From positions 16,944 to 80,943 of the forward strand of contig JBGQJC010000005.1 of NCBI GenBank assembly GCA_041498815.1: a stretch of DNA of 64,000 bases. The letters run 5' to 3'. The position numbers and the translations under genes were made by a program. The notes beneath the pieces are model-generated. The model was not told the origin of the DNA, made no database searches, and saw only the letters and a list, made by a program, of their open reading frames with translations. This DNA is from DATDPM01 sp041498815 (lineage in GTDB: Bacteria > Pseudomonadota > Alphaproteobacteria > DATDPM01). Of the stretch, positions 8,876 to 16,256 are shown in pieces; the first letter of the stretch is position 1, and each line of letters starts with the position of its first letter.

Positions 8876-8935
8876 TTGACAACCGGGGCCAATAGTCCTA
8901 TGTAACCAAAGCGGTTACGTAACCAACTTGGTTAC
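8876..8935 (+). promoter_or_regulatory. higBA promoter with twin palindromic operators
   Basis: A sigma70-type promoter is visible: TTGACA at 8876-8881, a 17-bp spacer, and TATGTA at 8899-8904. Two identical-arm palindromes GTAACC-N5-GGTTAC follow back to back at 8902-8918 and 8919-8935. The first overlaps the -10 box and the second ends 25 bp before the higB start. This arrangement fits cooperative autorepression by the HigA antitoxin. Confidence 0.75.
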
Positions 8936-8960
8936 GATTTGTTAATGGGTCTGCGATAGC

Positions 8961-9239
8961 GTGGCCATTGAAAGCTTCAGGCATAAGGGACTGCAGGAGC
9001 TATTCATTAATGGGAAATCCAAACGAATCAATCAGAACCACCGCAACAAACTTATCGAGTTAATGGATATTTTAGACGCAGCCACAGCAACGAAAGATTT
9101 GGAAGGCGTAAATGACTTTCATCCACTAAGGGGAAACAGAAAGGGCGAATATTCGATGCACGTGAGCGGAAATTGGTGCCTTACGTTTGAATTTGAAGAC
9201 GGGGAAGCTCGCAATTTGGATTACGAGGATTATCACTAA
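8961..9239 (+). CDS. higB: HigB/RelE-family toxin
   Basis: A 92-residue protein of the HigB branch of RelE-like toxins, which cleave mRNA in the ribosome. It has the family opening IESFRHKGLQELF, the central LRGNRKGEYSMHVSGNW and the end LTFEFEDGEARNLDYEDYH. The start is GTG at 8961, which matches the N-terminus of the family; no better ATG exists. higA starts 24 bp downstream. The toxin-first order and the twin operators upstream are both typical of higBA. It is AT-richer than the flanking chromosome. Confidence 0.92.
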   Translation: MAIESFRHKGLQELFINGKSKRINQNHRNKLIELMDILDAATATKDLEGVNDFHPLRGNRKGEYSMHVSGNWCLTFEFEDGEARNLDYEDYH

Positions 9240-9263
9240 ATCTTGTAACTAAGGATAATTGCC

Positions 9264-9566
9264 ATGAAGCGGAATAGGCGTCCCACTGCCCCAGGAACCA
9301 TCTTGCGTAAGTATTATCTTACGCCTCGACAGATTTCTGTCGCGCAGCTAGCGACGGCGGCGGGAATTAGCAGGAAACACGCGAGCAACATCACGAATAA
9401 CAAGGCATCTATTACGCCCGAGGTGGCGTATCGGCTCGGCAAGGTATTGAACACGACCCCGCAGTTTTGGATAAATCTGCAGAACGCCGTTTCTCTGCAC
9501 GACGTGCACCGCAGGCTAGCTACATGGAGGCCCGCCGAGGTCCACCCCTCCGCAGTATCGTGCTAG
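9264..9566 (+). CDS. higA: HigA-family antitoxin (XRE-type HTH)
   Basis: A 100-residue protein with the HigA pattern: PTAPGTILRKYYLTPRQISV, then a helix-turn-helix (VAQLATAAGISRKHASNITN) and EVAYRLGKVLNTTPQFWINL. It should bind and neutralise the toxin encoded immediately upstream and repress the shared promoter through the two GTAACC-N5-GGTTAC palindromes. The ATG follows the higB stop by 24 bp. Confidence 0.92.
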   Translation: MKRNRRPTAPGTILRKYYLTPRQISVAQLATAAGISRKHASNITNNKASITPEVAYRLGKVLNTTPQFWINLQNAVSLHDVHRRLATWRPAEVHPSAVSC

Positions 9567-9571
9567 GCTGC

Positions 9572-9721
9572 CTACTTCCTAGAATTTTTAAGGGCGGTGG
9601 CCTCCGGGCTGCCGCCCTTCTTCGTTTGGGCCTTACGCGGCTTCGGCGGCATACTGAGCGCCCGCTTTAGCGCCTCATCGCGGCGCTTCTCATCTTCAGC
9701 CTTTTGTTTGCGAGTTGTCAT
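9572..9721 (-). CDS. Possible 49-residue basic protein
   Basis: An open frame of 50 codons on the minus strand encodes a highly charged, Lys/Arg-rich peptide beginning MTTRKQKAEDEKRRDEALKR and containing MPPKPRKAQTKKGG. Its ATG interleaves with that of the HEPN-like gene (both start codons share the CATG at 9719-9722), and it ends a few bases from the higA stop. Similar short, lysine-rich peptides with an ALKRALxxPPKP-like motif occur near mobile genes, from memory. Function is unknown; translation is unproven. Confidence 0.45.
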   Translation of the reverse strand: MTTRKQKAEDEKRRDEALKRALSMPPKPRKAQTKKGGSPEATALKNSRK

Positions 9722-10367
9722 GTTCGTTCCCAAAGAAACCATACTCTGGGCATTCCAAGATTATCCAGCCGAAGCTGCAATTATCGGGCGACTTCTTGCT
9801 GGCTATGGTGATTTGGAATTTACCCTTCTAACGTGCGTCGTGGCCGTGAGTAGGGACGTAAATACTTCCATCCGCACACTGTTCCGAGTGCGGGGAGAAA
9901 AACAACGAATCCAAATCGCGGATGCCATAATTCGGCACGCCTATAAGAAGGCCGGGTTATATGAGCCTTACTGTGAGGGCATTGGAGCTATGGAGTTTTG
10001 CCGTCAAATCCGAAATCAATATGCCCATTGCCATTGGATTTCCTACAAAAAGCAACAGACCGGTCTGTTTTTCACAGACCTAGAAGATGTTGCCAAACAA
10101 AATTCCGATGACCCAACAGTGCAGGAATTGCACGTTGATGTACCTCTTCTCGACAGCCAAGAGGCGTACTTTAGCTACACGATGAGCTGTCTAGTTTTTT
10201 TGAATCTGGAATATAAGCGGCTGACGGGGCAATCACCCACCCATACCTTATCAATGCCGAAAAAACGGCCTCGACCGAAGCTGCATAATCCTCCAGAAGA
10301 GCATCCCCCTCCGACGCTAAAAGAAGTACGTGAAACCCCTCCTGAATCACAGGAAGAGGGATCGTAA
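9720..10367 (+). CDS. HEPN-like protein of unknown function
   Basis: A 215-residue protein, mostly helical, with a proline- and charge-rich tail from about residue 180 (PKKRPRPKLHNPPEE). Residues 98-103 read RNQYAH, which fits the R-X4-H motif of HEPN nucleases, including the Asn after the Arg. The surrounding helix MEFCRQIRNQYAHCHW is what one expects of the HEPN core. HEPN proteins are frequent in toxin-antitoxin and antiviral systems as RNases; whether this one is active cannot be told. The ATG at 9720 is chosen because the sequence upstream encodes the divergent small ORF. The gene is low in GC and sits inside the direct-repeat-bounded island. Confidence 0.6.
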   Translation: MFVPKETILWAFQDYPAEAAIIGRLLAGYGDLEFTLLTCVVAVSRDVNTSIRTLFRVRGEKQRIQIADAIIRHAYKKAGLYEPYCEGIGAMEFCRQIRNQYAHCHWISYKKQQTGLFFTDLEDVAKQNSDDPTVQELHVDVPLLDSQEAYFSYTMSCLVFLNLEYKRLTGQSPTHTLSMPKKRPRPKLHNPPEEHPPPTLKEVRETPPESQEEGS

Positions 10368-10475
10368 TTTCTTTTTCCTGAATCGCCATCCATCCGCGCT
10401 CCTTGAAAAACAAGGAACTCGAAACACGGTGGATTTTGGAATAAGGGAACGTGCGCCAAGTATATAATCGCGCTT

Positions 10476-10582
10476 ATATCCCTAAGATACGTCTATAAAC
10501 CTAGGTAGATCAGAAATCTATGCACAGCCCGCCCCGTTCCCAATCGCCGTAACGGGTGGGCTCGGGGCCCTTGGGGCCGCCG
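10476..10582. repeat. Right direct repeat (att-like), copy 2
   Basis: This 107-bp sequence is the partner of 8651-8758. It overlaps the 3' end of the intact DUF1674 gene and extends about 34 bp beyond its stop. The right edge (GGGGCCGCCGG) lies within the codons for the conserved GGPKGPEP motif. Confidence 0.9.
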
Positions 10583-10674
10583 GTCTCGGGAACCTTGGCG
10601 GGCGGCTTTGCTGCGGCTGCTGGCGCCGGATCGTTCGCCGCTTTCTTTTCGTTGCCGGGATGAGATTCGCTCAT
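10510..10674 (-). CDS. DUF1674 protein, succinate dehydrogenase assembly factor 4-like
   Basis: A 54-residue protein ending in GGPKGPEPTRYGDWERGG and then LCIDF, the hallmark C-terminus of the DUF1674/SDHAF4 family. In mitochondria SDHAF4 binds flavinated SdhA and helps it join SdhB. The N-terminal half is Ala/Pro/Lys-rich and disordered, as usual. The ATG at 10674 gives the family's length; a TTG at 10710 is possible. It is divergent from htpX, a standard alphaproteobacterial arrangement. Its 3' end forms the right direct repeat of the island, so its present tail may be element-derived. Confidence 0.88.
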   Translation of the reverse strand: MSESHPGNEKKAANDPAPAAAAKPPAKVPETGGPKGPEPTRYGDWERGGLCIDF

Positions 10675-10853
10675 GGCCCGCAAAAAGCCCCCGATGTCAT
10701 CAAATGTCAACAGCGTCGGCTCGCGCTTGCAACAAGTGCGGGAAACGAAGCGTGCGGCCTTGAAGCGATGCGCCGGTTTCTTATCTAACCTCCAGCTTTC
10801 AAAGGTGCTGGAATGGCGCGCCTGCCGACAAAAGACGCCACCGAGGCGGCGAT

Positions 10854-11747
10854 TTGAACGGATTTCTGAATTTTTCGCGCACCACGTTGCTGCTGGCGGG
10901 CTTGACCGGCCTGTTCCTGGCCGCCGGCTATTTGATCGGCGGCGAGAGCGGCATGGCGGTCGCGTTCCTGTTCGCGCTCGGCACCAACCTATTCGCCTAT
11001 TGGAACGCAGACAAAGTCCTCTTGTCCATGTACGGCGCCAAGGAAGTGGACGAAAAGAGCGCGCCCGCGCTCTACGGCACGGTCCGCACCCTGGCCGGCC
11101 GCGCCGGACTCCCGATGCCGCGCGTCTATATCGTGGACAATCCCCAGCCCAATGCCTTCGCCACGGGCCGCAATCCCGCCCACGCCGCGGTCGCGGTCAC
11201 GACCGGCCTTATCCGGAATCTCACCATGGAACAGGTCGCGGGCGTGCTCTCCCACGAGCTCACCCATATTCGCAATCGCGACACGCTCACCATGACGGTC
11301 ACGGCGACGATTGCGGGCGCGGTCTCGATGCTCGCCAATTTCGCCTTCTTCTTCGGCAATAACCGCAACAATCCTCTCGGCTTCCTCGGCGTGATTCTGG
11401 TGGCGCTGTTGGCGCCGGTCGCCGCCGTCTTGGTCCAGCTTGCGATCTCGCGCGGACGGGAATACGAAGCCGACCGGGGCGGCGCCGGGATATCCGGCAA
11501 TCCCTTGCCGCTCGCCTCCGCCCTGGAGAAGCTGGAGCAGGCACGCCTTCAAATCGGCAATGAGGAGGCCGAGCGCAATCCCGCAACCGCCCATCTCTTC
11601 ATCGTCAATCCGCTGCGGGGCGGCGGGGTTGGCTCCCTGTTCTCGACCCATCCCCCGATCGCGGAGCGCATCGCCCGCCTCCGCGCCATGGCCGCCCGCG
11701 CCGGCACATCCCCGATCCCGCCCTCCGGCCACGGACCCTGGGGCTAA
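10854..11747 (+). CDS. htpX: Membrane zinc metalloprotease HtpX
   Basis: HtpX degrades misfolded inner-membrane proteins. The 297-residue protein has N-terminal transmembrane helices (about residues 8-45), the zinc motif HELTH at about 134-138 followed by two more membrane helices, and EYEADRGGA supplying the third ligand. The start appears to be TTG at 10854 (MNGFLNFSRTT). A 14-codon ORF (ATG 10813, stop TGA 10855-10857) precedes it and overlaps this TTG, so translational coupling is possible. The rsmB gene follows after 59 bp. Confidence 0.93.
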   Translation: MNGFLNFSRTTLLLAGLTGLFLAAGYLIGGESGMAVAFLFALGTNLFAYWNADKVLLSMYGAKEVDEKSAPALYGTVRTLAGRAGLPMPRVYIVDNPQPNAFATGRNPAHAAVAVTTGLIRNLTMEQVAGVLSHELTHIRNRDTLTMTVTATIAGAVSMLANFAFFFGNNRNNPLGFLGVILVALLAPVAAVLVQLAISRGREYEADRGGAGISGNPLPLASALEKLEQARLQIGNEEAERNPATAHLFIVNPLRGGGVGSLFSTHPPIAERIARLRAMAARAGTSPIPPSGHGPWG

Positions 11748-11806
11748 AACCGGCGCCGCTTCGGACAAAGCTTTCGCCGGCGGCCGGTTTCCGCTAAAGG
11801 GTCGCC

Positions 11807-13141
11807 ATGTCGGGAAGCGTCCTCTCGCCCCGCACCGCCGCCTTGGAAGTGCTGCAGGATACCTTGCGGCGCGGCCGCCCCTTCGACGACGCGTTTTCCG
11901 GCCATTCCGGGCTTGCCCAGATGACCGACCGCGACCGCGCCTTCGTGCACCTCCTGGTCGCAACCGTGCTGCGGCGCTTGGGCCAGATCGACGCCCTCAT
12001 TGCCGCCTTTTTGGAGCGCCCGCTCCCAGTCGGCACGGCTGCGGTGCAGGAATCGCTGCGGCTTGGCGTTGCCCAGCTCATGTTCCTCAAGACGCCGCCC
12101 CATGCCGCTGTGGACACCACCGTCAAGTTGATCGAGGAAACGGGCCACGCCGCCTTGAAGGGTCTCGCCAACGCGCTGCTGCGGCGCGTCGCCCGCGAGG
12201 GCGAGGCCATACTGGCCGGCCAGGACGCCCCGCGCCTCAACACCCCGGATTGGCTCTGGGATTCCTGGGTCGCCGCCTACGGCGAAGACACCGCGCGCGC
12301 GATCGGGGCCGCCAATATGGCCGAGCCGCCGCTCGATTTCTCGGTCAAGGACGATACCGCCAAATGGGCCGAAAAACTTGGCGCCGCGGTGCTTGCCACC
12401 GGAACGCTGCGCCGCCCCGGTGGGTCCCAAGGCGGCGGCGGGATCGTCTCCAGCCTCCCCGGCTTTGCCGACGGGGCGTGGTGGATCCAGGACGCGGCCG
12501 CGGCGTTGCCGGTGAAATTGCTCGGCGACGTCGCGGGCAAAGCGGTGATCGAGCTGTGCGCGGCGCCGGGCGGAAAAACCGCGCAGCTCTCGGCCGCCGG
12601 CGCCGAGGTCCGGGCGGTCGAACTTTGGCCGCCGCGGATCGAAATTCTGCGCAAGAACCTGAAGCGCCTTCATTTGGATGCCATCATCATCGGCGCCAAC
12701 GCGACGCGCTGGCGCCCAAGCAAACCGGCGCCATTCGTGCTGCTCGATGCGCCTTGCACCGCGACCGGCGCGATGCGCCGCCACCCCGACATCGCGCGCC
12801 TCAAGACCCCGCAAGACGTCACGCGCATGGCGGCACTTCAGGACCAGTTGCTGGACGCAGCAGCCGAGATGGTCGCCCCCGGCGGCGTCCTCGTCTATTG
12901 CACCTGCTCGCTTCAGCCCGAGGAAGGGCCGCAGCGCATCGCAGCCATGCTGGCCCGCAACGATTCCTTTGCCCGCGAAAAGATCGGGGCCGAAGAACTG
13001 AACGGACTTGCGGAGCTCATATCCCCGGAGGGCGATCTCCGCACGCTCCCCTGTCATCTGGGCGGGGCCATGGCTGCAAACGGCGGTCCGCCCGGCGGGC
13101 TCGACGGTTTCTATGCCGCGCGCTTGCGGCGCAAGGCCTAG
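11807..13141 (+). CDS. rsmB: 16S rRNA (cytosine-967-C5)-methyltransferase
   Basis: The 444-residue enzyme methylates C967 of 16S rRNA. An N-terminal NusB-like helical domain (about residues 1-140) precedes a SAM-dependent methyltransferase domain with CAAPGGKTAQL. Motif IV is DAPCTATGAMRRHPD; motif VI is YCTCS at 364-368, with the expected nucleophilic cysteine. It follows htpX and precedes a heparinase-like gene, the usual neighbourhood in alphaproteobacteria. Confidence 0.95.
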   Translation: MSGSVLSPRTAALEVLQDTLRRGRPFDDAFSGHSGLAQMTDRDRAFVHLLVATVLRRLGQIDALIAAFLERPLPVGTAAVQESLRLGVAQLMFLKTPPHAAVDTTVKLIEETGHAALKGLANALLRRVAREGEAILAGQDAPRLNTPDWLWDSWVAAYGEDTARAIGAANMAEPPLDFSVKDDTAKWAEKLGAAVLATGTLRRPGGSQGGGGIVSSLPGFADGAWWIQDAAAALPVKLLGDVAGKAVIELCAAPGGKTAQLSAAGAEVRAVELWPPRIEILRKNLKRLHLDAIIIGANATRWRPSKPAPFVLLDAPCTATGAMRRHPDIARLKTPQDVTRMAALQDQLLDAAAEMVAPGGVLVYCTCSLQPEEGPQRIAAMLARNDSFAREKIGAEELNGLAELISPEGDLRTLPCHLGGAMAANGGPPGGLDGFYAARLRRKA

Positions 13142-13173
13142 ACCGTGAGCCGCGCGCGCCAGAAGCTGGGCCG

Positions 13174-14880
13174 ATGATGCCATTCCCGCCCATGCCCGAA
13201 CTCCGGCGCGCCGCGCATTGCGCCATACGCAGCATCAACGCGGGGTTAAGCGAGCTTTGCTTCCGCGTTCCCCTCTACAAATTGACTCTCGCCAGGCGCG
13301 GCCCCCGCGAAATCCGCCATGCCGCGCCCGATCCCTGGCCGGGCTTCCCGGCGCGCGGCGAGGCGATCGTCGAAGGGCGCTTCGCTTTGGGCGGCGAAAC
13401 CGTTTTCGGCGACCTGGCGGCCTGGGGCGGCGATGCCGGGCCCGCCTGGCGCGAAGCCTTTCATTCCTTCGAATGGCTGCGCGACCTGCGGGCGCTGGGC
13501 GGCGACCCGGCGCATCAGCGCGCGCGCAAGCTGGTCAAGGATTGGATCACGCGCTGCGATGGCTGGAGCACGCCCGCCTGGCGCGGCGACGTTTTGGGAC
13601 GGCGCCTCGCCTCCTGGGTTTCCCATTACGATTTCTTCGCCGCCGGGGCGGACGCCGCCTTCCGCGCCCAGGTGCTGGTTTCGCTGGCGCGCCAGACGCG
13701 ACACCTGTCGCGCATATTGCCGGGCGCCTTGGATGGTGCTGCGCTTTTGTCGGCGATCAAGGGTCTGGTGCTGGCGAGCTTGGCGCTTCCCAATTCCACC
13801 CGCGCGCTCGCTCGCGCCCTCGATCTTCTGGCGCGCGAGCTGCCGCGGCAAATACTTCCCGACGGCGGGCACGTCGAGCGCTGCCCGTCGTTGCAGCTTT
13901 CCGTGCTGCGCGATCTCGTGGATTTGCGCGGCGCGTTATTGGCGGCGCAATATCCGGTGCCCGAGGAACTTTTGAATGCCATCGACCGCGTCGCGCCGAT
14001 GCTGCGCTTCTTCCGCTTGGGCGACGGCGGGCTCGCGCTGTTCAATTCCGGCGGCGAGGAAGAGCCCTGGCTCATCGACCTCGTGCTCACGCGCGCCGAC
14101 GCCAAGGGCAAGCCGCTCTCCGCAGCACCCCACAGCCGGTTTCAAAGATTGGCGTTGGGGCGCAGCGTCGTGGTGCTCGATGCCGGGGCGCCCGTCTCCG
14201 TCCATTGCGCCCGCGGCATTGCCGAGCGCGCCCATGCCGGGACGCTCGCTTTCGAAATGAGCGAGGCCAAGGACCGGCTGATCGTGAATTGCGGCCCGGC
14301 GCCCGCGCGCACGCCGGAATGGAACCGCGCGGCGCGCGCCACGGCCGCCCATTCGACGCTCGTCGTCGCCGACACCAATTCGGCCGAAATCCGCGAAGAC
14401 CGCCTGGCGAACGGCCCCGAGAGCGTGCTCTGCCGGCGCACCGAAACCGAGGAGGGCATCACCCTCGAAGCCCAGCACGACGGATATGCCGGGCCATTCG
14501 GCTTGGTGCATCGCCGCCGCCTGACCCTCAGCGCCGGCGGCGAGGAATTGCGCGGCGAGGATTCGCTTATCGCGGCCGGCAAGCGCCGCAAAAGATCGGA
14601 GCATCCGTTTGCGATCCGGTTCCATCTTCATCCCGACGTGAAGGCCTTGCCGCTCCAAGACGCCCACTCCGTGCTCCTCAAGCTCGCCTCGGGAATGGGC
14701 GTGCGTTTCGCCGCCACCGGCGGGTCGGTTGCGATCGAGGACAGCGTTTATCTCGGGACCGGGGAGCCGCGCAAAAGCCGCCAGATCGTGGTGACCGGTA
14801 CCGCAAAACCGGCAAAGGAAGGCGAGGCCGCGGTCGTCTCGTGGGTGCTGGCCCGCGCCGGGGCGAAGCCGGGGCGCTAA
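13174..14880 (+). CDS. Heparinase II/III-family protein
   Basis: A 568-residue protein with an N-terminal alpha/alpha toroid (including FHSFEWLRDLRALGGDPAHQ) and a C-terminal beta-sandwich (HPFAIRFHLHPDVKALPLQD), the layout of heparinase II/III-like polysaccharide lyases. Its natural substrate in alphaproteobacteria is unknown. ATG at 13174 is chosen, and the next codons read MPFPPMPELRRA. Its stop overlaps the stop of the convergent dehydrogenase gene by a few bases. In related genomes this gene is normally followed directly by purH; here a polysaccharide block intervenes. Confidence 0.88.
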   Translation: MMPFPPMPELRRAAHCAIRSINAGLSELCFRVPLYKLTLARRGPREIRHAAPDPWPGFPARGEAIVEGRFALGGETVFGDLAAWGGDAGPAWREAFHSFEWLRDLRALGGDPAHQRARKLVKDWITRCDGWSTPAWRGDVLGRRLASWVSHYDFFAAGADAAFRAQVLVSLARQTRHLSRILPGALDGAALLSAIKGLVLASLALPNSTRALARALDLLARELPRQILPDGGHVERCPSLQLSVLRDLVDLRGALLAAQYPVPEELLNAIDRVAPMLRFFRLGDGGLALFNSGGEEEPWLIDLVLTRADAKGKPLSAAPHSRFQRLALGRSVVVLDAGAPVSVHCARGIAERAHAGTLAFEMSEAKDRLIVNCGPAPARTPEWNRAARATAAHSTLVVADTNSAEIREDRLANGPESVLCRRTETEEGITLEAQHDGYAGPFGLVHRRRLTLSAGGEELRGEDSLIAAGKRRKRSEHPFAIRFHLHPDVKALPLQDAHSVLLKLASGMGVRFAATGGSVAIEDSVYLGTGEPRKSRQIVVTGTAKPAKEGEAAVVSWVLARAGAKPGR

Positions 14881-16142
14881 AGCTCCCAGCGGCGGATTGA
14901 ATCTTGAAGCTTCAGGTTCCGCCACAGTCCCTTGATGTCGGCCACCAGCCCGCCGGGTTTCACTAGTGCTGCCAGATCGGCGGGCGAGAACGCGCGGTAT
15001 TCGTCATGGGCCACGGCGCCGACCACGCAATCGAATTTCTGATCCTTTGGAATGCGCGGCGCGAGCGCGATGCGATAAAGTGCGGCGGCTTCGCGCGAAT
15101 CGGCCAGCGGGTCGTGCACGGTGACGCGGTGTCCGTAATCCGCGAGGCCCCTCACGACATCCGCTACCTTGGAATTGCGCAAATCGGGCACGTTTTCCTT
15201 GAAGGTCAGGCCGAGGACGAGAATCTCCTTATGGCCCTGGTCGCCGCCAAGCTCGCGCGCGATGCGCTCGGCGACGAAGGTTCCCATCCGGTCGTTGATG
15301 CGCCGCCCGGCCAGGATCACTTCCGGGTGGTGGCCGAGCTGCTCGGCGCAATGGGCGAGATAGAAGGGATCGACGCCGATGCAATGCCCGCCCACCAGCC
15401 CGGGCCGGAAGTCGAGAAAGTTCCATTTCGTGCGCGCGGCGTCCAAGACGTCGAACATGGACAGGCCCAGCTTCTGGAAAATCTGCGCGACCTCGTTGAT
15501 GAAGGCGATGTTGATGTCGCGCTGGGCGTTCTCGATCACCTTGGCCGCTTCCGCCGTGCGGATGTCCTTGGCAACATAGACGCCGGCCTCGGTCACGGCG
15601 CCGTAAATGCCCGCGAGCGTGGCGGCCACCTCCGGAGTCTGCCCCGCGACCACTTTAACGATCTTCTCCAGCGTATGGGTGCGGTCGCCGGGATTGATGC
15701 GCTCGGGCGAATAGCCGAGGAAGAAATCGCGGCCCGGCGCGAGGCCCGAAACCTTGGCGATCTCCGGCCCGCAGATGCCTTCGGTGACGCCGGGATAGAC
15801 CGTGCTCTCGAAGACCACGATGGCGCCCTTGGCCACGGCGGCGCCCACGGTGCGGCAGGCGGCAAGCACCAGGGACAGATCGGGCCGGTTCTTGTCGTCC
15901 ACGGGTGTCGGCACCGTGACGATGAATACGTCCGCGCCTTTGATGTCATTGGGCGCGGCTGTGATCCGCATCTTGGCCGCGCTGAGAACGGCCGTATCGA
16001 CCTCGCCGGTCCGATCGATCCCCGACTTCAATTGCTCGACGCGCTCGGCGTTCACGTCGAAACCGGTGACGTCGTGATGGCGGGCGAGTGCCACGCAAAG
16101 TGGCAGCCCGACGTAGCCGAGGCCGATGACGGCGATGCGCAC
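14877..16142 (-). CDS. UDP-N-acetylhexosamine 6-dehydrogenase (VipA/TviB/WbpA-like)
   Basis: A 421-residue NAD-dependent nucleotide-sugar dehydrogenase. It opens RIAVIGLGYVGLPLCVALA (Rossmann), has VTVPTPVDDKNRPDLS, the catalytic cysteine in GLVGGHCIGVDPFYL, and the C-terminal VLGLTFKENVPDLRNSKV. The TviB/WbpA group oxidises UDP-GlcNAc or UDP-GalNAc to the uronic acid for capsule or O-antigen. The start is GTG at 16142. It is divergent from the glycosyl-phosphate transferase gene; together with 16.3-19.2 kb it makes a surface-polysaccharide block. Confidence 0.92.
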   Translation of the reverse strand: MRIAVIGLGYVGLPLCVALARHHDVTGFDVNAERVEQLKSGIDRTGEVDTAVLSAAKMRITAAPNDIKGADVFIVTVPTPVDDKNRPDLSLVLAACRTVGAAVAKGAIVVFESTVYPGVTEGICGPEIAKVSGLAPGRDFFLGYSPERINPGDRTHTLEKIVKVVAGQTPEVAATLAGIYGAVTEAGVYVAKDIRTAEAAKVIENAQRDINIAFINEVAQIFQKLGLSMFDVLDAARTKWNFLDFRPGLVGGHCIGVDPFYLAHCAEQLGHHPEVILAGRRINDRMGTFVAERIARELGGDQGHKEILVLGLTFKENVPDLRNSKVADVVRGLADYGHRVTVHDPLADSREAAALYRIALAPRIPKDQKFDCVVGAVAHDEYRAFSPADLAALVKPGGLVADIKGLWRNLKLQDSIRRWEL

Positions 16143-16256
16143 GGCAATCCCCTGGAGAGGCGGGCGGTGGCGCGATTCCTTGCCCTCCCGCCCCGGCTTT
16201 GTCAATGCGGGCGGCCCGGCTTTCGCCGCCCTTGGCCCGCGCGGTATAACCGGCCC

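Larger units (their letters stand above)
8651..10582. mobile_element. Putative integrated island (HigBA plus HEPN-like gene) bounded by direct repeats
   Basis: About 1.9 kb lie between two near-identical direct repeats (8651-8758 and 10476-10582). The repeats are copies of the last 24 or so codons of the DUF1674 gene plus about 35 bp of downstream sequence. Duplication of a gene's 3' end around foreign cargo is the classic result of site-specific integration. The cargo is AT-richer than its surroundings and encodes a toxin-antitoxin pair, a HEPN-like protein and a tiny ORF. No integrase is visible inside, so it is either a remnant or moved in trans. Confidence 0.65.
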
